From Terriglobia bacterium (GTDB taxonomy: Bacteria; Acidobacteriota; Terriglobia; UBA7540), in NCBI GenBank assembly GCA_020072905.1, contig JAIQGB010000239.1, forward strand, positions 1 to 8,592: DNA of 8,592 bases, given 5' to 3'. Below are positions 1 through 5,473 of this stretch, piece after piece (the stretch's first letter is position 1; the number at the start of each line of letters is the position of its first letter). The notes beneath the pieces are model-generated. The model saw only the letters and a list, made by a program, of their open reading frames with translations, had not been told where the DNA came from and searched no databases. A program made the position numbers and the translations under genes.

Positions 1-330
1 GTAGACGGTCGGGGTCATGATCTCGCGCACCGGCAGCCCGGCGTTTTCCACGTGCAGGTCATCCAGCTCGCTGCGGCTGGCTCGGCCCTCGAGATCCCGT
101 CGCCGGAATTGGCTGCGGACGCCGCTCGAGCTGAAATCGGCGCCCTCTGCGGCGCCTTGTGCAATGTCGGTCACCGGCGCCCCGGTGATTTCATTCTCCG
201 TCAAGAGTACGGCCACCTCTTGAACCGTCAGGTTGTCCCGCACCGCGATCACTGACCGGTTCATGACGTTCCCGGCAGTCAATTCCGGGCCCGAGGGGCG
301 TGCGGGTCGGCGTTTCTTCTGCTTCTTCAT
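1..330 (-). CDS. CBS-domain protein, N-terminal 110 residues (cut by window edge)
   Basis: The reading frame opens at the ATG at 330 and runs off the window without a stop. A strong AGGAGG (337-342, minus strand) lies 6 nt upstream and fixes the start. After a basic, Lys/Arg-rich N-terminus (residues 1-12), residues 20-54 match the first half of a CBS domain (VMNRSVIAVRDNLTVQEVA, then ENEITGAPV). Residues 99-110 (LPVREIMTPTVY) look like the opening of a second CBS domain. CBS pairs usually bind adenine nucleotides and regulate an attached or partner protein; stand-alone pairs are common in bacteria. The beta-hairpin normally found between GAPV and TDI/TDL in CBS1 appears to be missing here (residues 53-54 join directly). 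The partner or C-terminal domain is outside the window, so the specific function cannot be given. Confidence 0.85.
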   Translation of the reverse strand, partial: MKKQKKRRPARPSGPELTAGNVMNRSVIAVRDNLTVQEVAVLLTENEITGAPVTDIAQGAAEGADFSSSGVRSQFRRRDLEGRASRSELDDLHVENAGLPVREIMTPTVY

Positions 331-400
331 CCGCTTCCTCCTTCCGGCCGTGAGCAGGAGCAACCGGCTCGGGGCAGGCGCGGGAGACCGTCCAAGCACA

Positions 401-409
401 ATCATACCA
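401..409 (-). promoter_or_regulatory. Candidate extended -10 promoter for the CBS gene
   Basis: On the minus strand the sequence reads TGG-TATGAT: a 5/6 match to TATAAT with the TGn extension. A poor -35 (TTCGAA, 424-429) lies 17 nt upstream. Transcription would start near 394 and leave a leader of about 64 nt before the ATG at 330. This rests on motif reading only. Confidence 0.4.
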
Positions 410-554
410 CCAAGGATACGTCGTTCGAATTGCAGAGGTGACCCAGCCCGGGCAGGGGGCCATCGATGCTGCTGGTGAGCTGCAGCGTTCATCGCGCTTC
501 GGCGGAACCCTCCGGACTCAGCAGATTTCCATGCCAGACAGGCTGAGGTGAGAT

Positions 555-560
555 TAGAAT
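555..560 (+). promoter_or_regulatory. Candidate -10 box for the mannonate dehydratase-like gene
   Basis: TAGAAT lies 30 nt before the ATG at 591, which would give a short leader of about 25 nt. No good -35 hexamer is found at the proper distance, so this is a weak suggestion. Confidence 0.25.
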
Positions 561-590
561 CGCGTCCGGAGATCTTTGCGGGAGGCGAAC

Positions 591-1958
591 ATGTCAAAGC
601 ATACCAACGGTCCCGGCCGGCGGAACTTCTTGAAACTGACGAGCGCGGTGGCGCTGGGCGGCCCTCTGGTGGCGGGCGAAACCGAAATGGGGGGTGGCGG
701 CGCCGGCCCGCGGCCGCGTGGACTCTCGCCACTCAAGATCACCGATGTGCGCGTCATCGTCACCTGTCCGGGACGGAACTATGTGCTGGTCAAGATCCTC
801 ACCAGCGAGCCCGGCCTCTACGGCGTGGGCGATGCCACGCTGAACGGCCGCGAGCTCGCCGTCGCTACGGCGCTCGAAAAGCACATCGCGCCGCTGCTCA
901 TCGGGCGCGACCCGGAGCAGATCGAGGACATTTACCAATACCTCTATCGCGGCTCCTACTGGCGCAGCGGACCGGTGCAGATGACGGCGGTGGCAGGGGT
1001 GGATCTCGCGCTCTGGGACATCAAGGGCAAGCGCGCCGGGATGCCCGTCTATCAACTGCTCGGCGGGCGCACCCGTATCGGCGCGCTCGCCTACACGCAC
1101 GCCAGCGGCAACGATTTCTCCGAGGTCGAAGATGCCGTGCACCGCGCGGTGGCCCGCGGCTTCAAGTGCGTGCGCGCGCAGGTGGCGATTCCGGGCATGG
1201 AAGGGACCTACGGAACCTCCGGCAAGCAAAGGTCCGAGGAGCATGCCGGCCGCGTCGCCCAACAAGCCGGCCTTCCCGAGACCGAGCTCTTCGAGCCCGG
1301 CCCCTACCTGCGAACTGTGCCCAAGCTCTTCGAGCATCTGCGCCTCAAGCTTGGCGACGAAGTCGAACTGCTCCACGACACCCACGAAAAGCTCGGCCCG
1401 ATCGACGCCGCGCGCCTGGCGCACGAGCTCGAGCCCTATCACCTCTTTTTCCTCGAAGATCTGCTGCGCCCCGAGCACAAGGAGAGCTTTCGCCTCATCC
1501 GCCAGCACTCCACTACGCCGCTCGCCATGGGCGAGCTTTTCAACTCCCTCTGGGACTGCGTCCCGCTCATCACCGAGCAGTTGATTGACTACATCCGCTG
1601 CGATCTGGGGCACATCGGCGGCATCACGGCGGCGCGCAAGGTGGCGGCGCTCGCCGAGGCGTTTCAGGTCAAAAGCGCCTGGCACGGCCCCGCCGACATC
1701 GGCCCGCCCACCCACGCCGCAAACATTCATGTGGACATTTCCATTCCCAACTTCGGCGTGCAGGAAATGGTCTTCTTCCCCGACGTCACCCGCGAGGTCA
1801 TTCCCGGCGGCCCGGTCTTCAAGGACGGTTACATGAACGTGGATGATGCGCCGGGGCTGGGCACCGACGTGAATGAGGAGGCGGCGAAGAAGTACGCCTA
1901 CCAGCGCGCCTATCTGCCCACCGCGCGGCGCAAAGACGGCTCCGTACAAGATTGGTGA
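591..1958 (+). CDS. Tat-signal D-mannonate dehydratase / RspA-like enolase-superfamily protein
   Basis: This 455-residue protein belongs to the mannonate dehydratase (ManD/RspA) subgroup of the enolase superfamily. Its best-studied members dehydrate D-mannonate to 2-keto-3-deoxygluconate using Mg2+. Visible landmarks are Arg195 and Tyr207 in the mobile loop (RAQVAIPGMEGTYG), first metal ligand Asp263 with His265 (HDTHEKL), metal ligands Glu289 (FLED) and Glu315 (AMGE), His365 (HGPAD) and the C-terminal Trp455. The spacings Arg-Tyr 12, Asp-Glu 26 and Glu-Glu 26 equal those of Novosphingobium ManD, so the active site looks intact. Residues 10-28 form a twin-arginine signal (GRRNFLKL followed by a hydrophobic stretch), which is unusual for a normally cytosolic family. 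The ATG at 591 is preceded by GGAGG at 581-585; an upstream TTG at 576 is less likely. The ManD subgroup also includes weak gluconate dehydratases and inactive members, so the substrate is not certain. Confidence 0.88.
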   Translation: MSKHTNGPGRRNFLKLTSAVALGGPLVAGETEMGGGGAGPRPRGLSPLKITDVRVIVTCPGRNYVLVKILTSEPGLYGVGDATLNGRELAVATALEKHIAPLLIGRDPEQIEDIYQYLYRGSYWRSGPVQMTAVAGVDLALWDIKGKRAGMPVYQLLGGRTRIGALAYTHASGNDFSEVEDAVHRAVARGFKCVRAQVAIPGMEGTYGTSGKQRSEEHAGRVAQQAGLPETELFEPGPYLRTVPKLFEHLRLKLGDEVELLHDTHEKLGPIDAARLAHELEPYHLFFLEDLLRPEHKESFRLIRQHSTTPLAMGELFNSLWDCVPLITEQLIDYIRCDLGHIGGITAARKVAALAEAFQVKSAWHGPADIGPPTHAANIHVDISIPNFGVQEMVFFPDVTREVIPGGPVFKDGYMNVDDAPGLGTDVNEEAAKKYAYQRAYLPTARRKDGSVQDW

Positions 1959-1984
1959 CGGCGCGCCCAGCTTCGAGCCCACAA

Positions 1985-2067
1985 AACCGAAAATCAAAAG
2001 GAAAAGGCAAAAAGGCAAAAACGAAGAGCGAAATCAAAAGGCAAAGGGTAAAAGGAAAAGGGCAGAA
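1985..2067 (+). repeat. Left purine-rich repeat block before the four-helix-bundle gene
   Basis: This AT/purine-rich block fills most of the gap between the dehydratase stop and the four-helix-bundle start. The 11-mer aaatcaaaagg occurs at 1991-2001 and again at 2031-2041, exactly 40 nt apart, and AAAGGCAAA-type units recur throughout. Positions 2022-2067 align without gaps to the reverse complement of 2595-2640 with 38 of 46 identities, so the block is an inverted copy of the repeats downstream of the gene. Its last unit also forms the likely Shine-Dalgarno of the next gene (AAGGG 2058-2062, 5 nt before the ATG). Confidence 0.8.
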
Positions 2068-2433
2068 ATGGAAGAAAGGCGGAATCTCAATGAACGTTTG
2101 CTTGAATATGGGGCGCGGATCATCAAGCTCGTTGAATCCTTGCCAAAAACGCTGGTTGGCAGGCGAATCGGAGACCAGCTGCTTCGAAGTGGAACCTCGG
2201 CTGGAGCTAATTACGAGGAAGCTCAGGGCGCAGAATCGAGAGACGATTTCGCTCACAAGCTGCAGATTGCCTTGAAGGAATTGCGGGAATCGAACTACTG
2301 GCTGCGATTGCTCGTCAAGGCTGAAAAAGTCCCGCCGGAGCGAATGACTGGCCTCCTTGATGAATCCAACCAGTTGCGGGCCATGCTCTCAAAAGCGGTC
2401 GCTACCGCCAAGGGGAAGGCGAAGAGGGGTTGA
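2068..2433 (+). CDS. Four-helix-bundle protein (S23 / 23S rRNA intervening-sequence protein family)
   Basis: This 121-residue, mostly helical protein belongs to the S23/IVP family. The signature segment lies at residues 37-61: QLLRSGTSAGANYEEAQ, then ESRDDF. After it come a helix with KLQIALKELRESNYWL and an amphipathic C-terminal helix. These proteins form four-helix bundles, typically pentameric, and the related Avd protein assists reverse transcriptases in diversity-generating retroelements. The function of stand-alone copies is unknown, and no reverse transcriptase or variable repeat is nearby. The ATG at 2068 is chosen because it starts helix 1 at the family's usual point and has AAGGG 5 nt upstream. 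The frame is open from 1873, but that upstream part merely translates the dehydratase tail and the repeat. Base composition is visibly less GC-rich than the flanking genes, which suggests transfer. The C-terminus ends in a basic KGKAKRG tail. Confidence 0.85.
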   Translation: MEERRNLNERLLEYGARIIKLVESLPKTLVGRRIGDQLLRSGTSAGANYEEAQGAESRDDFAHKLQIALKELRESNYWLRLLVKAEKVPPERMTGLLDESNQLRAMLSKAVATAKGKAKRG

Positions 2434-2592
2434 GGGCGAGTTGTGGCGAATGAACCCTGTGAAAACGTCTTAAACTGTGCTCTTCGTCTTCCGTCTCTTA
2501 CCTTCGCCCTTCGGCGTTCTTTTCAAGGCGAGAGAGTGCCATTTGAGAAGCGGCCTGAAACAGTGGCGAGGCTACTTGTCTTCTCGTCCTTC

Positions 2593-2640
2593 ACTTTTGC
2601 CCTTTGCTTTTTGCCCTTTGCCTTTTGCCCTCGCTCTTCC
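2593..2640 (+). repeat. Right repeat copy 1 (pyrimidine-rich, TTTGCC units)
   Basis: This 48-nt copy, built of TTTTGCC/CTTTGCC units and ending CGCTCTTCC, is identical at 42 of 48 positions to copy 2, 99 nt downstream. Its reverse complement matches the left block at 38 of 46 positions. It lies between the four-helix-bundle gene and the protease. The preceding stretch 2434-2592 holds no gene I recognise, though ccttcgccctt at about 2501-2511 may be a decayed unit. Confidence 0.85.
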
Positions 2641-2658
2641 AATCTTCAGGGGAGCAGG

Positions 2659-3426
2659 ATGATATGTCTCTGTCGACGTTTTGTGCTTGCGATTTTCGCC
2701 CTTTGCTTTCTGCCCCTTGCCTTTTGCCTTCGTTCTTCCTTTGGGGTCGGGTGGGCACCAGCATCAGGAGACCGTGATGATGCGGCGCGAGCGGTGGTCC
2801 AGCTTCTCGCTGTCGGTCCAGGCGCGGGCGACAAGAACCGCGAGTGCTCGGCGACGGGCTTCCTCATCAACGCGGCGGGCTACATTCTGACCAACGCGCA
2901 CGTGGTCGAGGAGGCGCGGCATTGCCTGGCGGGAAGCGCGGAGGGCAAGATCGTCGCGAAATTCGCGCGATCGGACTCGCAAGCGGAGGCAGTTTCCTGC
3001 GACCTCGTGGGGACCGACGAAGCACATGACTTGGCCGTGCTCAAACTCGAGCGGCCGCCCGCGGGTGAGGGGGGCGCCAAATTCGCTGCGCTTGACGCGC
3101 GCGATGTGGGCGAAGGAACGCAGGTTGCTGTCACCGGGCATTCGGCTTCCACCTGGCGGCCCACTACGGAGCGCGGCAGGGTGATCCGGCGTGCGGCTCT
3201 CGCCCTTGACGAATCCAGCGCCGAGGAAACCGAAGCCCTCATCCTCAATATTCCCCTCCAGCGCGGCGCGAGCGGCAGTCCGGTGTATCTTCCCAGCGGC
3301 GCCGTCATCGGAGTCGTCTCCCGCCAGAACCCTTCGCGCCCCGCAGAAACGGCGGCGGTGCCCACCCGCTATGGTGTGGAATTACTCAATCGGCTCGGAG
3401 TGCGCTGGCACAGGCTGGGGCCGTAG
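2659..3426 (+). CDS. Exported trypsin-like (HtrA/DegP-type) serine protease
   Basis: This 255-residue protein has a trypsin-like fold. The probable triad is His81 (TNAHVV), Asp124 (AHDLAVLKL) and Ser205 (RGASGSPVY, equivalent to the GNSGGP of HtrA). The oxyanion region reads GASGS rather than GNSGG. There is no PDZ domain, so it is a minimal protease domain rather than a full HtrA/DegP. Residues 1-35 form a signal peptide: basic CRRF, a hydrophobic core at about 8-24, and an APA motif at 33-35 as a plausible cleavage site. It should therefore act in the periplasm or outside the cell. The ATG at 2659 is supported by AGGGGAG 4 nt upstream. The frame is open back to a GTG at 2443, but that extension only translates spacer and a second repeat copy. 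The core of the signal peptide is encoded by a dispersed repeat. The substrate is unknown. Confidence 0.85.
   Translation: MICLCRRFVLAIFALCFLPLAFCLRSSFGVGWAPASGDRDDAARAVVQLLAVGPGAGDKNRECSATGFLINAAGYILTNAHVVEEARHCLAGSAEGKIVAKFARSDSQAEAVSCDLVGTDEAHDLAVLKLERPPAGEGGAKFAALDARDVGEGTQVAVTGHSASTWRPTTERGRVIRRAALALDESSAEETEALILNIPLQRGASGSPVYLPSGAVIGVVSRQNPSRPAETAAVPTRYGVELLNRLGVRWHRLGP
2692..2739 (+). repeat. Right repeat copy 2, inside the protease signal-peptide coding region
   Basis: This 48-nt copy differs from copy 1 (2593-2640) by six substitutions, all C/T, with no insertions or deletions. It lies entirely within the protease reading frame and encodes residues 12-27 (IFALCFLPLAFCLRSS), the hydrophobic core of its signal peptide. 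Confidence 0.85.
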
Positions 3427-3469
3427 CGGCCGTCAGTTGAAGGGCGAAGGCACCGGAAAGCAACAGACT

Positions 3470-3484
3470 CCGGTCATAGACCGG
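3470..3484. terminator. Perfect hairpin between convergent genes, possible bidirectional terminator
   Basis: CCGGTC-ATA-GACCGG is a perfect 6-bp GC-rich stem with a 3-nt loop. It sits in the 77-nt gap between the stops of the protease (plus) and the dehydrogenase (minus). There is no canonical U-run on either side; the minus-strand exit has only the mildly T-rich TTGCTTT. Position favours a terminator, but the missing U-run lowers confidence. Confidence 0.45.
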
Positions 3485-3503
3485 CGTTACAGCAGTCGGC
3501 GGG

Positions 3504-4544
3504 CTAACCGGACACGTGGACGATGGCCTTGAGGACGCCGTCGCGATAACCCGCAACGAGTTCGAAGGCTGCTTGTGCTTCAGTAAGAGGGAAGTGGTGA
3601 GTGGCCAGCCGGTCAAGATTGACGGTGCCGCTTGCCATGAGGTCGATGGCGGGCACAATACAGCGGTTCTGCCGGCGGACGTTTTCGATGCGCAGCTCTT
3701 TGCGCCGCAGCAGGTCGATGCTGAAACTGACTCGTTCGGTTTCTGGAATGCCCACGATAAGGAGCGTCCCGCCGGGCTTGAGCAGTTCGAGCGCCTGGTC
3801 GAGCGTTTCCTGCTCGCCGGCACATTCAAAGACAAAGTCCAGCCCACCGGGGGCGCGTTCGGCGAGGGCGGCTACTACGTTGATCCGGAGCGGGTTGCCG
3901 GTCCAGCCCGCTCCTGCCTCGCGTGCGGCCACAAGGCGCTCCTCCACGAGGTCGGTCGCGTAGATCGTCACTTGAACAGCAGCGCGGCAAGCTTTGAGCA
4001 CGCAAAGCCCGATGGGGCCGGAACCCAAGATGGCGATCTTCGCGCCCTCGTGCAGTCGCGCCATTCGCTGGGCATAGACGCCGATGGAGAACGGTTCGAC
4101 CAGGGTGGCCTGGACCGCCGTCATCCCTTCCGGCACAGGGAAGCAACATTCCGCGGGCAAAACCAACCGCTCAGCCAGCGCTCCCGGCAACTGCCCGGGG
4201 CAGCCCAGAAACCGCTGTTGGCGGCAGGTATGGGGTCGTCCGGCGAGGCACTGATCGCACTCGCCGCAGGCCACCAGGGGGTCGACGGCAACCCGTTGTC
4301 CCGATTGAAGATGCTGAACTTCGGGGCCAACCTCCAGGATGGTCCCGGCGCATTCGTGCCCGACCACCCAAGGGAACCTGACGACCTGCGCCCCGATGCC
4401 TCCGGCACGGAAGTAATGGAGGTCGGAGCCGCAAACCCCCACGGTTTCAATACGAAGCAGGACGTCATGAGGGTTTTCGAGCCGGCGCTCGGGCGTCTCC
4501 CGGACTTCGAGTCGCCTCAGGGCGGTCAGGAACGCAGCCTTCAT
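3504..4544 (-). CDS. Zinc-dependent medium-chain alcohol/polyol dehydrogenase (sorbitol/threonine dehydrogenase-like)
   Basis: This 346-residue medium-chain dehydrogenase oxidises a secondary alcohol with NAD(P). Probable catalytic zinc ligands are Cys38 (GVCGSDLHYF), His63/Glu64 (GHECAG) and Glu150 (VEPFSIG). The structural zinc site is complete at Cys93, Cys96, Cys99 and Cys107. The Rossmann motif GSGPIG is at residues 174-179, and an acidic Asp198 after the second strand suggests a preference for NAD over NADP. The overall pattern is closest to L-iditol/sorbitol 2-dehydrogenase and related polyol or sugar-acid dehydrogenases, but the substrate cannot be read from sequence. The ATG at 4544 is supported by GGAGGAG (4550-4556, minus strand) 5 nt upstream. 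It is a single transcription unit, convergent with the protease and divergent from the cold-shock operon. A metabolic link to the mannonate dehydratase-like gene is possible but unproven. Confidence 0.9.
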   Translation of the reverse strand: MKAAFLTALRRLEVRETPERRLENPHDVLLRIETVGVCGSDLHYFRAGGIGAQVVRFPWVVGHECAGTILEVGPEVQHLQSGQRVAVDPLVACGECDQCLAGRPHTCRQQRFLGCPGQLPGALAERLVLPAECCFPVPEGMTAVQATLVEPFSIGVYAQRMARLHEGAKIAILGSGPIGLCVLKACRAAVQVTIYATDLVEERLVAAREAGAGWTGNPLRINVVAALAERAPGGLDFVFECAGEQETLDQALELLKPGGTLLIVGIPETERVSFSIDLLRRKELRIENVRRQNRCIVPAIDLMASGTVNLDRLATHHFPLTEAQAAFELVAGYRDGVLKAIVHVSG

Positions 4545-4659
4545 GGAAACTCCTCCGCGACAGTCTAGGCGATTCGGCGGCCGCAGTCACGGGCGATTTG
4601 AACTCGGGGTGCGGCCCGGCCGGGCGGCGGCGCGGCGGATAGCTGATTCCCGAGAGGTC

Positions 4660-4687
4660 AAAATATCCTGAACAATACAGTAGTCAA
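4660..4687 (-). promoter_or_regulatory. Candidate sigma-70 promoter for the dehydrogenase gene
   Basis: On the minus strand, TTGACT (4682-4687) is followed after 16 nt by TATTTT (4660-4665), matching the consensus hexamers at 5/6 and 4/6. Transcription would start near 4653, giving a leader of about 109 nt. It overlaps the upstream region of the divergent cold-shock operon. Confidence 0.45.
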
Positions 4688-4693
4688 GTTGCT

Positions 4694-4881
4694 TAGAATG
4701 TGGTAAGATTAGTGTGCAGTTTGGAGTTGTAATTCCGACGAGCTTCGCAATAGCCTCAGTAGCGTCTTCGGAAGCCGCTGTGTGCCATTGTGACCAGCGG
4801 TCTTACAGCGGATCGTCGGGTCACCCCCGCCGTTGCCGTTCCCCAAAATTGCGAAATCAACTGAGAGGGATGTTTTCAGAA
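4694..4881 (+). promoter_or_regulatory. Promoter region and long leader of the cold-shock operon
   Basis: Candidate -10 boxes are TAGAAT (4694-4699) and TGTAAT (4728-4733), neither with a convincing -35. The second would give a leader of about 140 nt, similar in length to known cspA leaders. In the leader, CCGCTG (4775-4780) can pair with CAGCGG at 4795-4800 or its second copy at 4806-4811, while GTGACC (4790-4795) can pair with GGTCAC (4819-4824). The 4775-4800 hairpin and the 4790-4824 hairpin overlap and exclude one another. CTCAGT (4755-4760) could also reach ACTGAG (4860-4865), which overlaps the GAGAGGG ribosome-binding stretch. No protein-coding region is supported here. Confidence 0.35.
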
Positions 4882-5085
4882 ATGAAGGAACAAGGTACCG
4901 TGAAGTGGTTCAACGCCGCCAAGGGTTACGGGTTCATCCAGCGCGAAAGCGGGGAGGACGTTTTCGTCCATTACTCGGCGATTCTTGGCGATGGCTACCG
5001 GACACTGGAGGAGGGCGCTCGTGTGACTTTTGAGGTCCGCAAGGGCCCCAAAGGTCTGCAGGCCGACGCCGTCGAACGGGTCTAG
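4882..5085 (+). CDS. Cold-shock domain protein (Csp family)
   Basis: This 67-residue protein is a single cold-shock domain, an OB-fold that binds single-stranded RNA and DNA and acts as an RNA chaperone. RNP1 is KGYGFI (residues 14-19) and RNP2 is VFVHYSAI (27-34), preceded by the typical GTVKWFN (5-11). Length and ending match the family. The ATG at 4882 gives the usual MKEQGTVKWF start. An in-frame ATG at 4870 would add four residues (MFSE) but sits directly against the purine-rich GAGAGGG (4863-4869), whereas 4882 leaves a 12-nt spacing; both are possible. It is the first gene of a probable three-gene operon of small nucleic-acid-binding proteins, 46 nt before the RRM gene. Confidence 0.93.
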   Translation: MKEQGTVKWFNAAKGYGFIQRESGEDVFVHYSAILGDGYRTLEEGARVTFEVRKGPKGLQADAVERV

Positions 5086-5131
5086 GTTGCAAGGAGCGGT
5101 CCGGACGGACAGCTCCCAAGCGGAGGGATAG

Positions 5132-5458
5132 ATGGCTACAAGGCTTTTCGTCGGGAATCTGCCCCACAGCACTACCGACAGCGGACTCTCGGAATTCGTT
5201 TCAGCGGCCGGCTTTCAAGTTGCCTCGGCGGTGGTTATTCGGGACAAGGTCACTGGCCAGTCGCGGGGGTTCGGTTTCGTCGAGTTGGCGGAGGGTGAGG
5301 ACGCCGAGCGAGCGATCGCCGGTTTGAACGGGCAGTCGCTGGAAGGACGGCGGTTGACCGTCAATGAGGCTCGCCCGCAGCGATCCGACGATTCCCGCTC
5401 CCAAGGGGGCGGCGGAGGTCAGCACCGCGACCGCTCCGACCGCAAGCGACGCTTCTAG
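5132..5458 (+). CDS. RRM-type RNA-binding protein
   Basis: This 108-residue protein has one RNA recognition motif spanning residues 3-80, with RNP2 LFVGNL (5-10) and RNP1 RGFGFVEL (45-52). Both carry the aromatic residues that stack on RNA bases. It is followed by a disordered basic tail rich in Gly, Arg, Asp and Ser (81-108). Such glycine-tailed single-RRM proteins are known in cyanobacteria and other bacteria, where some are cold-induced. GGAGGG (5122-5127) lies 4 nt before the ATG. Its place 46 nt after the cold-shock gene and 15 nt before the next gene suggests co-transcription and a shared role in RNA handling, probably under cold or stress. The RNA targets are unknown. Confidence 0.93.
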   Translation: MATRLFVGNLPHSTTDSGLSEFVSAAGFQVASAVVIRDKVTGQSRGFGFVELAEGEDAERAIAGLNGQSLEGRRLTVNEARPQRSDDSRSQGGGGGQHRDRSDRKRRF

Positions 5459-5473
5459 AGTAAGGGGACAACC

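Larger units (their letters stand above)
1985..2739. mobile_element. Possible non-autonomous element: four-helix-bundle gene between inverted repeat blocks
   Basis: A small gene with lower GC than its neighbours (2068-2433) sits between a left repeat block (1985-2067) and two right copies (2593-2640 and 2692-2739) in opposite orientation. No transposase, integrase or reverse transcriptase is present, and no target-site duplication could be recognised. Calling it mobile is inference from the arrangement, the composition, and the patchy distribution of S23/IVP genes, which also occur as insertions in 23S rRNA genes. The outer limits are uncertain. Confidence 0.3.

Noticed and set aside
548..1588. 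A 346-codon plus-strand frame overlapping the same gene
   Set aside because: Its translation is Arg/Ala-rich low-complexity sequence without domain features, in a different frame from the real enzyme.
594..2018. A 474-codon open frame on the minus strand opposite the mannonate dehydratase-like gene
   Set aside because: The plus-strand frame has a full set of conserved catalytic residues at exact family spacing. The antisense frame has no recognisable motif and is a typical GC-rich codon-bias shadow.
2443..2658. Longer N-terminus for the protease from an upstream GTG
   Set aside because: The extra 72 codons translate spacer plus a repeat copy, would put two hydrophobic segments in front, and lack a good ribosome binding site. 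The ATG at 2659 has AGGGGAG directly upstream and begins a normal signal peptide.
2680..2700. Lipoprotein signal (Cys residues near the hydrophobic core) in the protease
   Set aside because: The segment reads LAFC, whose -1 position is Phe rather than Gly/Ala/Ser, so it does not fit a lipobox; the APA motif at residues 33-35 better fits ordinary cleavage.
2593..2739. CRISPR-like direct repeats with a 99-nt period
   Set aside because: There are only two direct copies, the spacer is about 51 nt and falls partly in a coding frame, the repeats are low-complexity, and no cas gene is present.
1985..2740. Diversity-generating retroelement, because the four-helix-bundle protein resembles Avd
   Set aside because: No reverse transcriptase, no template/variable repeat pair and no adenine-biased differences are visible; the repeat differences are C/T only.
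3516..4568. A 350-codon plus-strand frame opposite the dehydrogenase
   Set aside because: The minus-strand frame carries complete zinc-binding and Rossmann motifs with a strong ribosome binding site; the plus-strand frame shows none.
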